Below, piece after piece: positions 1-9,600 of a DNA stretch of 59,023 nt (positions are counted from its first letter, which is position 1; every line of letters starts with the position of its first letter). The DNA is from Chara braunii (lineage: Eukaryota; Streptophyta; Charophyceae; Charales; Characeae): the NCBI GenBank assembly GCA_003427395.1, contig BFEA01000010.1:6108629-6167651 (forward strand), written 5' to 3'. The notes beneath the pieces were generated by a model. That model was given only the letters and a program-made list of their open reading frames with translations. It was not told the DNA's origin and did no database searches. The translations under genes and the position numbers were made by a program.

Positions 1-16
1 CCCCACAACACCACTA

Positions 17-35
17 CTGTCTCTTATACACATCT
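17..35. other. Tn5/Nextera mosaic-end sequence (library adapter)
   Basis: The 19 bases CTGTCTCTTATACACATCT are an exact match to the mosaic end used in tagmentation libraries. An exact 19-base match is not expected by chance. The bases that follow are not the rest of a standard Nextera adapter, so a partly trimmed read or a junction was probably built into the assembly. The sequence to its left (1-16) repeats at 123-138, which suggests a local misjoin. Confidence 0.9.
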
Positions 36-238
36 CTTCCACCCCGCTCCCAGCATTCCTATCACCCCCGCACTCCCTATGACACCCAACCACACTCGCC
101 AGGACCCGCACCCGCACCCGACCCCACAACACCACTAACCCCGTGACCCCGTGACCCCGCACCCCGCACACGCAACCCCGCTGCCACCGCCCTCTTGTCC
201 GTCCCCGCCCCCGCCTGGGATGGTCGTGACCCCTTTTT

Positions 239-263
239 GGGGGGGGGGGGGGGGGGGGGGGGG
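239..263. repeat. 25-nt poly-G run
   Basis: An uninterrupted G tract preceded by a T tract. Such a run can form G-quadruplex DNA. It is also a place where short-read assembly often collapses or extends length, so the exact length is not reliable. Confidence 0.8.
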
Positions 264-544
264 CATCTGGGGGCATTTTCTGCATCGGTGGAGATTCGCA
301 CAACCCCCCTCCTTTTTTTTTTTCCCCGGTACCGGGGCCAGGCTCATGGGTGCCCAGCCCCGGATCTAATTACATGCATTGGTATTGTAACAGCTTACTT
401 AGGTTCCACTATAGCCCTTAGTCAAGTTGATATGCTCTAGATTTACCTTGCAACCAGCGTTTGATCAGCCAGAACGAGACTTCACTAGCATTCACTTCGC
501 AACCCAGTAACGTATTAAAAGCCAATACATGACCGGGAACTCAC

Positions 545-618
545 CAGTGCCTCCACGTAGAACTCTGGCACGTAGCTGAAAATGCGCTCCCTCTTGCTCG
601 CAGCCAAGAGCAGTTGCA
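545..618 (-). CDS. Candidate internal exon of an unidentified host gene
   Basis: On the minus strand a 74-nt open segment lies between an AG acceptor (complement of 619-620) and a good GTGAGT donor (complement of 539-544). It reads as a continuous peptide ending FSYVPEFYVEAL, with mixed hydrophobic and charged composition like a folded protein. It lies in DNA that predates the transposons. I do not recognise the family. The phase does not join directly to the other candidate exon at 20740-20945, so if both belong to one gene an exon is missing between them. It could be chance. Confidence 0.25.
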
Positions 619-1182
619 CTATGTATATACAAGTAGCATACATCCCATGCTGTTTTGATGGAGAGAAAAACAAAACACGGTACCTGAGACAACAGCAACC
701 AAGCAATGCATAGAGGTTGGCATGGGTCAGCTGACAACCACACTTTGAAATACACACCACGCAGGGAGACAGGCGCACAGTACTACACATAAGAGTACAT
801 TGACAAGACTTTCCAAAATGCACCTAGACTCTCAATTACGGCCATCACTGCATGTGCCTTACCGCCATTGTGTCCACAAGTCAGTCGAGAGGTCCTGGTG
901 TGCGTACGCCCCAACACAGGGTATAAGCACTACACGAACAAATTGGAAGCCAAAGAGCTGTCCAGCAGATAGACAAAAGACTAGGTCTGCTTTCGGCTAC
1001 ATATCAGTCCTCACAGCTGTTATGTCGAGAACAGGTTGCATGCAAAGGGCGGGCGCCAGGAGGGAAGAAAACACTCTCACCAAACTGGCCTATCCGAGAA
1101 AGTTCAAAGTGCTCCAAAGCACAAGGGATAATAACTATATCTCACAGCTGTGTATGCGGCCTGTAAATCGCCCGAAATACAG

Positions 1183-1186
1183 CTAT
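1183..1186. other. Target-site duplication CTAT (left copy)
   Basis: The four bases CTAT directly precede the LTR start TGCAATCACCC and recur directly after the LTR end ATAACA at 20671-20674. Every other family A boundary that can be checked here also has a 4-bp duplication. Confidence 0.75.
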
Positions 1187-1618
1187 TGCAATCACCCGTC
1201 AAAACACAGAATGAGAACACTGCTGATTTCTGAGCTCTGAAAGCCTTGCTGAGATTCCCACGTTCGACTAAGTTTCTGTGTGTGTGCATGCTTGCTGGTC
1301 TGCGTGCCGGTCTGAGTGCTTGTCGGCCTGAGTGTGTGTGTGACCCGCAAGGGCACTTGTTAGTTTGAAGGACCCACGGGGCCCGTACTTACCTGTGGCC
1401 ACGACTTTTGAGGGTTGCAGCAGGGAAAACACTCAAGTGGCAGGAGTAGGCCTGCGACACTTACAGCGGGAAAAACACTCCACTAGAAGGTAGGTCGGTA
1501 CCACTCAAATAGTGGTAGATGTGTTCGGAACTGGAGGCCAAGCAGAAGAACACAAAAGTTGACATTTTTCGTAGTTGGTAGGCTAGGTCTGGGCGGGTAC
1601 CTGTCCAAGTAGCCTAAG
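1187..1618 (+). mobile_element. Solo LTR of family A, part 1 of 3
   Basis: The sequence aligns by eye with the first third of the intact solo LTR at 21145: a degenerate TGTGATGACCCGTC-like start, the CTGATTTCTGAG block, one copy of the GTCTGAGTGCT minisatellite unit, the ACTTACCTGTGGCC block and the GACATTTTT block. It stops in the middle of the LTR where element B begins (1619). The remainder continues at 18791-18844 and 19958-20670. Summed length is about 1.2 kb, close to the 1257-bp intact copy. No internal retroelement sequence accompanies it, so it is read as a solo LTR left by LTR-LTR recombination. Confidence 0.75.
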
Positions 1619-2138
1619 TGTGGCATACTCAGCTCCCCACGGGCCCAGCAGGGCCCAACCAGGTAGGCTAGGGGTCCGTATGGTAGGGTCTGTGTCGTTT
1701 CGACCCTCAGTAGGGTCCGCAGGGTCAGTAGGTCGGTTTTGGGCTAGAGTAGGACCGGCACCAGTTGAGAGGCCCTGCAGGCCTCGTTTTGGTTACAGGC
1801 CCTGGCATGCGTTTTGGCGCCAAGGCCCTGACTTTGAGGCCGCGCCGTTTCGGTAGGCGCTGGAGGCCCAGCCTCAGTTTGGGCGCCAGGACTCAGCACT
1901 GAGGCCGACCCAGCGCTATCTATAGCTGGGTCCAGCCTCAGTTCGGGCATTCAGTAGAGGATCGAGGTGAGGCATACTTCCGACAACAGCGGTGCAGCAG
2001 TAGCCAACGCTGGGCGCTGATAGAGTAGAGTAGCGCAAGGAGGGGGAGATGGTGATTGCTGCGTGACCATTGCTCCAGCTTCGTCTTCAGCACGTCCGCA
2101 CCTGCATCAAGGCACCACCTTTCGCAGGTCAGTACCTG

Positions 2139-2231
<93 letters not shown>

Positions 2232-2597
2232 CTTGTTCTTCTTCCTCCAGTCCACCACCTTCTTCTTCCCCTCCCAGCGCTTCGCTTCTTATCTGGCTAT
2301 GAGAGAGAGAGAGAGGGAGGGAGGGAGGGATTGACGACGCTTGGGATCCGGACTCGAGGCTACTGGGATTGATATCAGCGACATTCAGGTTGCCAACATT
2401 CTCATCTCTTCCCCCTTCTCCTTCCTCTCTTCCCCCTCCTCATCATCTGTGTATGAGTTAGGCCTGGCACCTTCGTCCTGTGTGCGGAGCCAGGCTGTGA
2501 GATATCAGCGACATTCGGGTTGACGACATTCTCATCTCTTCCCCCTTCTCCTTCCTCGATTCTTGGTTCTGGTCTGTACCATCTTTGGTATGCGACA
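1619..2597 (+). repeat. 5' LTR of element B
   Basis: It begins TGTGGCATACTC and ends ATGCGACA just before the PBS. The 3' partner at 18159 shares the start, the CATTGCTCCAGCTTCGTCTT block, the GA microsatellite, the GACATTCAGGTTG block and the GTATGCGA end. This copy is about 350 bp longer than its partner, mainly from extra sequence near 1640-1940 and a much longer GA tract. The homologous LTRs of element C (38523 and 45607) show the same block order. Confidence 0.85.
2140..2228 (+). repeat. (GA)n microsatellite inside the LTR
   Basis: About 88 nt of pure GA follow CAGTACCTGGTA in the 5' LTR of B. The same spot in the 3' LTR (18415-18449) has about 35 nt, and element C has only a few GA units. 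The tract is therefore part of the LTR family and has expanded after insertion. Open frames through it (runs of Arg-Glu) are artefacts of the repeat. Confidence 0.9.
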
Positions 2598-2600
2598 GGT

Positions 2601-2612
2601 TGGTATCCGAGC
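2601..2612 (+). promoter_or_regulatory. Primer-binding site of element B
   Basis: TGGTATCCGAGC matches the plant retrotransposon PBS for initiator tRNA-Met (TGGTATCAGAGC) at 11 of 12 positions. It lies three bases after the 5' LTR end. This is where minus-strand DNA synthesis would be primed. Confidence 0.85.
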
Positions 2613-3138
2613 AGACCTCTCGAAAGAGGATCTGCCCAATGAGGAAACCAACTTGATTGATTGATCAATGAAGTAGAGATTCGTCAAATTTCGACCAAAA
2701 AAAAATAAATCTACCCAAGTTGTGACCTTGATTAGCGGTAGTTATCACTAACCCCGGATTTGCGCTAGTCAGGAATTAGCACTAATCCGCGATCAAGATT
2801 AACAACTAACTAAAGGATTAAATGTTTTGCAAGTGTTTTTTTCTTTCGTTTCTTCTTTTCTCTCTGAGGTAAGTTATTAATTATGAAGTTCGAATTTTTG
2901 GCACGTGCCAATCTGATACTCTCGAAAATTCCAAAATTTTCGGCATTCCGCGAAATCCGTGAATTTCAGAATCCCGAAATTTTGAAAATTCAGAATTCCG
3001 CGAAATCCACGAAATTCAGAAATCCCCAAAATTCCGGACATTCCACGAAATTCACGAAAACCGTGTCTAATCGGGCTTAGGGTTCGGAATGAGGTTATGA
3101 CAGATTTCGTTTTTCGAAACTCGTGAAAATTTTCAGGA
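2613..3138 (+). other. Untranslated leader of element B, left part
   Basis: AT-rich non-coding DNA after the PBS. It contains a degenerate direct repeat of about 51 bp built on TTCCGCGAAATCC (near 2945 and 2996). The leader resumes at 12105 beyond element A. The equivalent leader in element C (39584-40292) is also AT-rich and non-coding. Confidence 0.6.
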
Positions 3139-3212
3139 TGTTATGATCCTGGCCAATTTCGAGATACACATCCATCAGAAAGTACAATGCCTTCGAACTG
3201 CAAAAAGAAATG
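3139..3212 (-). repeat. Inverted terminus of a family A LTR
   Basis: The reverse complement of this stretch matches the last 70 or so bases of the family A LTR (GTATCTCGAAATTGGC through ATAACA at 22370-22401 and 12070-12104). It is therefore an LTR end facing the wrong way for element A, sitting where the 5' LTR should be. It could be a remnant of an inversion or of a second, minus-oriented insertion. Confidence 0.7.
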
Positions 3213-3281
3213 CCGCTCCGGCTAGGAGTTCTACCTTCTTTTCTCTGAGCTTTTCAGTCTGTTTCTCCGAGTTCATTTCCT

Positions 3282-4330
3282 ATGCCCGTTGAGACTCGCA
3301 ACCAGAAAGAAGAAAGAGAGAGGAGGGAGAGAGAGAAAAGGAAGAGATGGAAAGTGACCGTCTGGGGTGGGCAAGGACTGGGAAATGGAGTATCCGTCCA
3401 AGAGAAAAGGGAATGTACCTCTTGACAGTCTGATTGATTCTTTTGCTGATTGGCGTCTCCACGACTAACCTCAGTACAGTGGAGGGCCCTCTTAAATGCG
3501 CCCAGCGCTACGGAGAAACCGTATCTGCAAGCACTCATAGATAGTGCTATAGAAAGGGAACAGGAAGCGAAGAAGGAGAGGACGGAACAGCTGCTGAAAA
3601 GTCAGCAGGCCATCTTGGAAACTGTTCCCTCGCCGACCAACGAGCAGAGTGGGGAACAGCTGCAGTCCATACTCACCGCTATCGTCCAAATCCGGAGGCT
3701 TGAAGATCATACCACTCAGATCGTCGACGTCTTCACAAAATTGAAGACACTTCAGGAGGATCTGACTGATATGACCCGCAAGTACCACGACTTGATGGTA
3801 GAGGTTGCTGCGCTGCGACACGCCCAAGTAACCAATCCTCTTCCTCTACCCCCTGGTTCCCCTGGTTCCGGAGCTGCGATTGAGACTAATCTTGCACCTC
3901 TTACCGTATCTACTTTTGCAGCTTCCTTGAGTGTGACTGTGAACCCCTCATGACCTGCGGCAGGTGCAGATTCCGCTGCTGCTGTACTCAGCAACGAGGC
4001 AGGAAACTCTGCAACTGCTGCAGCCCTAAGATCGAAACCAGCAGTTGCTGGTTCCCATGTGGACCGAAAGGCAGTGCAAATACCGTCTAAGTGCGACGGC
4101 AAAGAAGACATTGAATCCTGGATCAGCTCCACGAGGGCATACTTCGAGGTGCTGGGGACTCAGCCAGAGACCCAGCCAATGATCATGGGAATGAATGTCG
4201 AGCCGGTTGTACGAGGCTTCCTAGAAGTCCAAGCTACGCGGGCTGGGGTTCCAAACATCGAACTAACAAGGTGGCTTAAGGCCACCCCGGTGGCCTCCCT
4301 CGAAGAGTTCACCGGTTCCACCAAACATCC
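3282..4330 (+). pseudogene. Element A Gag, degenerate
   Basis: Two open segments carry Gag-like sequence. The first (3450-3953, 167 codons) is rich in Glu, Gln and Leu and looks coiled-coil, then ends in a Pro/Gly/Ser stretch. The second (from 4059) contains KCDGKEDIESWISSTRAYFE, the usual start of the retrotransposon Gag domain (XGK-D-W pattern). An ATG at 3282 (MPVETRNQKEE) is a plausible original start, but stops follow. The sequence then runs straight into RT without a CCHC zinc knuckle or aspartic protease, so several hundred bases have been deleted near 4280-4330. It would package nothing by itself. Confidence 0.65.
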
Positions 4331-4331
4331 A

Positions 4332-5560
4332 AAACCTACTCGATCAGATCCCAAAAGTTCTGGCCGAGCCACGTGGAGTCCCCACGCGATCGGTCCAACA
4401 CACCATCGAGTTGATCGAGGGTGCCGTTCCTCCAAAGGGCTGCGTATACCGAATGGAACGTGGCGAGTTGGAGGAACTCCGGAGACAGATTGACGAAATG
4501 ATTGACAAAGGGTGGATCAAGCCTAAAGAGTCTGAATTTGGTGCTCCTGTCTTGTTTGTTCCAAAGAAAGGAGGCAAGCTCCGCATGTGTATTGACTATC
4601 ACGACCTAAACCGCATCACAAGAAAGAACGCCTATCCATTACCCCGAATAGATGACTTGCTTGATGCCGCAGGTGGGTGCAAAATCTTCTCCAAGATCGA
4701 TCTCAAGTCTGGCTACCACCAGATTGAAGTCGATCCTACGGACCAGCACAAAACTGTGTTCAAAACACGTGATGGGCTTTACGAGTTTACCGTAATGCCC
4801 TTTGGCCTTACCAACGCACCGGCCACCTTCCAAAGCCTCATGGACAAAGTCCTCCGCGAACAAATTGGCCGGTTCGTGGTGGTCTACCTCGATGGCATAC
4901 TAATCTACAGCAAGCCCATGGAGGAACACCTCAAGCACCTTGAGGAAGTACTGACCATCCTCGAGAAGACACAACTCCATCTCAACTTAGAGAAATCTGA
5001 GTTTGGGAAGGATAGTGTCATCTATCTTGGGCACCGGTTGTTTGCTGCAAGCCTAGAGCCTGAGGCAACCAAGGTGGAGGTCATACGCAACTGGCCTCAA
5101 CCCTTGAATCTTCGCGAACTGCGCTCTTTTCTTGGTCTCGCGTCATACTATCGAAAGTTTGTGCCCCGCTTCTCCATTGTTGCACGTCCATTGTCTCGAC
5201 TGACGAGTAAGAATGTTCCCTACTATTGGGACACCACGTGCACGAACACCTTTCAAGCTTTGAAAGACGCCTTGGTAAGTTACCTAGTACTCCGCATTGC
5301 AGATCCCAAACTGACATTCGTAGTTTCTACGAATGCAAGTCGGTATGGAATCGGCGTAGTGTTGCAGCAAGATGACGACGATGGCTTGTGGACGCTCAAA
5401 TTCTACAGCAAACGCATGCCCAACGTAAAGGGAGCCACTTCCACCTACATGCGCGAGCTCTATGCTTTGTGTATGGCTTTGGTCCCCTACGTTAATTCGC
5501 TGGTTCCATGAAATTGACATCTTTGACTTTGAGTTGAGACACAAAAAGGGTTGTTATAAT
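4332..5560 (+). pseudogene. Element A reverse transcriptase and RNase H
   Basis: The open frame 4411-5511 (366 codons) contains the gypsy RT blocks in order: GAPVLFVPKK (fingers), FSKIDLKSGYHQIEVDP, MPFGLTNAPATFQ, then the active-site block. The catalytic YLDD is YLDG here (4885-4896), which removes one metal-binding Asp. In RNase H the first catalytic Asp (the TDAS motif) is Asn (STNAS, near 5330), while the later RELYAL Glu is present. A small deletion near 5480-5510 removes part of the RNase H tail. By established knowledge of the family, the two substitutions alone should abolish both activities. No protease precedes it. Confidence 0.85.
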
Positions 5561-6560
5561 CGAGTCGCTACCGCATTGTTTCGCCACCCTGAGTACATGA
5601 CTTGCCTTGTGAGATCCTACGACCTCCGAAAGAAACTGAAGGAGGAGCTCGTAGAGCAGACAGCGAAGGATCCGAAACTTAGTCCCGTCCTTGAGCGGCT
5701 GCAGGCTGATCCTAGTAGTCGGCCTGATTTTCACGAATATGGAGGACTGATTTTCCGTCGCTACAGGAACCACGACCACTTGTGTGTGCCCAACCATGAG
5801 CCTGTCCGCACGCATTTTCTGGATTTGGCTCATGGCCGGAGCGGACACTTCGGCATGGCAAAAACGTACGCAAATCTGCTGCAACAGTTTGATTGGCCTG
5901 GCATGAAAGGGACTGCTGAAAAGTTTGTGGCTGAGTGTCAAGTCTGTCAACGAATCAAACCATGCAGACAAAAGCCCATGGGGCTACTCACACCCCTTCC
6001 CATTCCCGATGGTCCCGGGGAGTCCGTCTCCATCGACTTCACCGACATGGGAAAGGTGAGTAAGAACGGCTACTCACAAGCCATGGTGATTGTTGACCGA
6101 TTGTTTAAGTTTCTCAATCTGATCCCTTCGTCGTCGCACGCCCCAACAAAATTAGGGATTCACGAGTTCCAACAAAGTACATTCTGCAGTTCGGGACCCC
6201 GAAGACTCTCGTAAGCGATCGGGACCCGCGCTTCATTAGTACTGAGTGGAAGGACTTCACGCCTCGTCTAGGGATCAGGCTGTGTATGACATCTGGCCGA
6301 CACCCTGAAGCCAACGGTTTGGCTGAAGAAATCAACCAGACTATGTTCCAACTTCTCCGCGCTTTGATTATCCCGGATCAGGAAACATGGGATGAAAAGC
6401 TGTGTTACGGGGTTGTACAAGAACTCCATCCATTCTGCCACCGGCATGACACCTAACAGGCTGCATCTCGGTTGGCAGATCCGTAATCCGCTCTCCTAAC
6501 CATTCCCTGAGCAGCCAGCTGGCTTAACACCCAGCAGGCCTGGCTTCAGGGCCAAGTATG
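5560..6560 (+). pseudogene. Element A integrase catalytic region
   Basis: The N-terminal HHCC zinc finger is visible (HGRSGH then CQVCQ about 35 residues later, 5830-5950). The three acidic residues of the DDE core are present: Asp in SIDFTD (6035-6037), Asp in VSDRDPRF (6217-6219) and Glu in NGLAEEINQ (6325-6327), the last two 36 codons apart as in the family. A frameshift between the first and second Asp (around 6140-6200) and stops after 6400 break the frame. The role of the intact ancestor would be cDNA insertion. Confidence 0.8.
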
Positions 6561-6565
6561 ATCGC

Positions 6566-7183
6566 TTGCTCAAGGTTGCCATTGCAGCCATGACCAAGCG
6601 ACAACACGCCATGATCCATCACGCAAACAAGAGGCGCCGACTGTCGGACATTGAGGTAGGAAGCTATGTCTCGGTCAAGATGTCTGAATTCTTAGAAGAA
6701 GAAGGGGTCTCTCGCAAACTTCTCCCACTCTATTACGGACCGTGGGAAGTTTTGGTTGTGATTGACGAAGACCACTTTGGCCCTTCGTACGTAGTTGACG
6801 TGCCAGCTCATCTGCGCACATACCCCGTGTTCCATGCATCGAAACTGTACCTCCACCGTGATGCAAAGACGTTCGACTATCGCGAAGACATGATCCCTCG
6901 TGCGATCAAAGGCGGGCATGAGATAGACGGAATCAAACAGCACGTAGGGAAGGGACACAACAGACAGTACCAGGTTCACTTCATGTATCACCCATTAGAC
7001 GATCTGTACTGGATTTCCAAACAGGAACTGCTACGCAGTGCACCGCGCGTTGTCAAAGCCTACGAGCAACAAATCGCCACTAATGCTGTACCTAAGTTAT
7101 CTGCAAGGCTCACTGCAACAGAGTACTCTAGGAACATCTTTGCCTTGGTTGCTTACGATGCGTTTGTTGAGGACTCGGAATGA
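6566..7183 (+). CDS. Element A integrase C-terminus with chromodomain-like tether
   Basis: An open stretch of 205 codons. It starts with the integrase C-terminal GPWEVL...GPSYVVDVPAH...VFHASKL block. It ends in a chromodomain-like segment: HEIDGIKQHVG, then RQYQVHFMYHPLDDLYWISK and a helix. The aromatic-rich order matches chromovirus integrase tails, which in known families direct integration to marked chromatin. The ATG at 6566 is internal to the ancestral pol and not a real start; the frame upstream is broken. The stop at 7181-7183 lies about 30 bases before the polypurine tract, the normal end of pol. Confidence 0.75.
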   Translation: MLKVAIAAMTKRQHAMIHHANKRRRLSDIEVGSYVSVKMSEFLEEEGVSRKLLPLYYGPWEVLVVIDEDHFGPSYVVDVPAHLRTYPVFHASKLYLHRDAKTFDYREDMIPRAIKGGHEIDGIKQHVGKGHNRQYQVHFMYHPLDDLYWISKQELLRSAPRVVKAYEQQIATNAVPKLSARLTATEYSRNIFALVAYDAFVEDSE

Positions 7184-7210
7184 GTTACTCGCTCGAAGGG
7201 ACCTCACTCT

Positions 7211-7224
7211 TGAGGGAGGAGTAG
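7211..7224 (+). promoter_or_regulatory. Polypurine tract of element A
   Basis: TGAGGGAGGAGTAG directly precedes the TGTGATGACC start of the 3' LTR. This is the expected position and composition for the plus-strand primer. Confidence 0.7.
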
Positions 7225-7731
7225 TGTGATGACCCGTCCAAACATGGACTGAAACACAGCTGATTTTCGAGTTTTGCCCATAGACTGAATGGCTTGCTGT
7301 GTTTCCTGCCTGCTACTAAGTCTGTGTGTGTGGCCATGCCTGTCTGAGTGCTGGTCGGTTTGAGTGTGTGTGTGGCCGTGCCTGTCTGAGTGCTGGTTGG
7401 CTTGAGTGTGTGTGTGGCCATGCCTGTCTGAGTGCTGGTTGGCTTGAGTGTGTGTGNGTGTGTGTGTGGCCGTGCCTGTCTGAGTGCTGGTTGGCTTGAG
7501 TGTGTGTGTGGCCATGCCTGTCTGAGTGCTGGTTGGCTTGAGTGTGTGTGTGGCCCGCAAGGGCACTTGCTCGTTCATTGGGCCCTCAGCGCAGGTACTT
7601 ACCTGTGGCCGTGACATTGAGGGATTGCAGCAGGAAAAACACCCAAGTAGCGGGTAGGCCGGCACAACACCCTGAAGGGGTAGATGTGCAGGTACTGGAG
7701 GCCGAACAGAATAAGACAAAAGTGGCATTTT
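7225..7731 (+). repeat. 3' LTR of element A, part 1 of 2
   Basis: It begins TGTGATGACCCGTCC like the solo LTR at 21145 and follows it through the GTGGCATTTT block, where a foreign insertion begins. It continues at 11234. It contains an expanded 42-bp minisatellite. Confidence 0.85.
7330..7555 (+). repeat. 42-bp minisatellite in the LTR
   Basis: The core GTCTGAGTGCTGG recurs at 7342, 7384, 7426, 7478 and 7520, with a period of 42 bp (52 bp where the GT run is longer and contains the N at 7457). Other family A LTRs have one copy (near 1310) or two (near 21280-21330). Open frames here encode a short Thr-rich peptide repeat and are not genes. Confidence 0.85.
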
Positions 7732-8960
7732 ACTTTTTTCTTTTCTTTTCAAAAATGCCCAGGTTGTTGTAGAGGCGCGGTATCAGGCACAGGGATGATC
7801 TCCAGGGTTCAATCGCTCGAGGTGCGTGACGGCCCACAGCCCATAGCTTTCTGGACCGTTCTTCAGACGGGGTCCTTATAGAGGCTTTTGAAGGCCCCAA
7901 CCTATCGTAAGCCGTGTCCCTACCTACACCACCAGCTTGCCACTAGAGATCAGATTACTATCCCTACAGATCCAACCTCCAACTGAGTGCTATCGGGCAC
8001 ACTCTAAGTAGTCTTGTCCTCCCACCCATGACTTAGTAGATCCCCTTAAGCCGGTCCCCCCTTGGGTAGGTGTAGAGTCTTATCTCCCTCCTATTATTGT
8101 AGAGTATCTACTTACCTCCCCCCTAATTAGGAGACAGGACCCATATACAACCCTTACCCAAGCTACACTTTATCGGCTTTTGTCCTCTCTACTAGCCCCT
8201 CATCTCTTTGTATCTGTCTTTCTCATAGTCTACCTATACACGGTCCTACGCCCCTATGAGCACTTTAGGCCCCATAGTATCGTGGCCATGAGAATACCCC
8301 CAATATCTGCTTACTACCTAGAGACGACCAGCCAGCTAGATGTTCCTAATCGAATGACCGGGTGCACCTACTGGACCATCAGACAGACTCTAACTACTTG
8401 GGCTATTCCAGGTAGTATTTCTGCCTGTGACGATTTCCCTCCCACCCATGCGGTCTCCGCCGATGGTTCATACAGCTGCGGCATGTGAGTCACCTACTCC
8501 CCTTGGGCGGTTGAGTTGCCTGTTTAAGCAATCTGCACTATTCAACCCCACCTACCACAATACTCCTGTCCCCCCCCCCCCCTCACACACACACCCCTGA
8601 ATAGAGCGGGCCTTTATACCCCCGAGGTACGAGACACCCACGAGGGGGAACTGTTAGTCCTTGCTTGCTCACTGTGTCCCCTGGCCCTATGACGGTCCAC
8701 ACTTAACCCGGAACTACCGTAGTACCCAGACATCAAGGTGGGGCATCCACAGGGCTAGGCAGGGAGTAGCGGGCTAGGGGTTCACTGGGCCTGTATTCTA
8801 GTGCCATCTAGTGCTGCTATAGGCCTGTATTCCCATGCTTATTAGTGTATATGTATTGTATATATATTGCAAGGTTCAAGTGGGGTCCAACTGGGGTGCC
8901 ATATTTTTCATTCTAGTACTATCTGGGTTTTTTCCCACAGGCATGACAGGCTTAATCCAC

Positions 8961-9292
8961 AGTGAGTGCACAACACAGATCTCGTAACTACACATCGGTC
9001 ACTCATCCCACTGCTGTATCAGTCTGAGGGCGCTTGGCTTTCAAGGTTCAAATGAGATCAACTATATCAGCCAGTTGCCTTCTGGATTCCTCCCCCACCA
9101 TTGCCCTCCCTTCCCCCTGCCCCCCGGTGAGTGCACAACACAGATCTCGTAACTACACATCGGTCACCCATCCCACTGCTGTATCAGTCTGAGGGCACTT
9201 GGCTTTCAAGGTTCAAATGAGATCAGATATATCAGCCAGTTGCCTTCTGGATTCCTCCCCCCCCATTGCCCTCCCTTCCCCCTGCCCCCCCT
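8961..9292 (+). repeat. Tandem duplication of about 165 bp within the unit
   Basis: The segment starting GTGAGTGCACAACACAGATC occurs twice in a row (about 8961-9126 and 9127-9292) with few differences. The second 1.6-kb unit has it only once (near 10853), so the duplication is younger than the split between the two units. Confidence 0.8.
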
Positions 9293-9468
9293 TCTCCCCC
9301 CATGGAGTGCCAACCAGACGGACCTAGGATCATCAGAACAGCGTGCAACCAAACCCCGAAAGATCATCCCCCAAGCCTATCCGGCATACAACAACCATGG
9401 ACGTGAACCCCTTGGGCGGTGCGCAGGCAGTGTCTGTATAAGTACCATGCGTCGTCCCAAGGGGGGGG

Positions 9469-9600
9469 GGCGAATGGCCAGGCGCTATGAAAGCGCGAAA
9501 CGGCAGAAATGCGCAGGCCGTGAGTTTTGAACCCACGACCTTATACCACAATGCGCATTTCTAGCCGCTGCCTTAACCACTAGGCATCAGGCCATTCGCC
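9469..9600 (-). mobile_element. tRNA-like foldback element (SINE/MITE-like)
   Basis: A 132-bp block present only between the two large repeat units. Its ends are a perfect 11-bp inverted repeat, GGCGAATGGCC (9469-9479) and GGCCATTCGCC (9590-9600). A second perfect 11-bp inverted repeat lies inside (9505-9515 and 9552-9562). On the minus strand it reads like a degenerate tRNA: a GCCT...AGGC D-arm with TAGTGGTTAAGG (A-box-like) and GGTCGTGGGTTCAAAACTC (B-box-like, T-arm stem GTGGG/CTCAC). No anticodon arm is convincing, so it is not called a tRNA gene. It may be a tRNA-derived SINE or a MITE. Confidence 0.6.

Larger units (their letters stand above)
1..1186. other. Host flanking DNA left of the nested insertions
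   Basis: This stretch ends at the CTAT target duplication of the solo LTR that begins at 1187, so it is older than all the transposons to its right and was once contiguous with 20671. It contains an adapter match (17-35), a C-rich stretch in which the string at 1-16 recurs at 123-138, a 25-nt G run (239-263), and one weak candidate exon on the minus strand (545-618). Open frames such as 800-1240 on the plus strand look like chance: no motif, and atypical composition. I see no complete gene. Confidence 0.5.

Noticed and set aside
800-1240. Plus-strand frame of 146 codons
   Set aside because: No motif, unlike protein composition, and its end enters the family A LTR that starts at 1187.
2063-2372. 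Arg-Glu repeat frames in the 5' LTR of element B
   Set aside because: They run through the GA microsatellite of a non-coding LTR.
9521-9590. A functional tRNA gene on the minus strand
   Set aside because: D-arm and T-arm are recognisable, but no anticodon stem-loop or full acceptor stem can be drawn, and the block is enclosed by inverted repeats. Kept only as a tRNA-like element.
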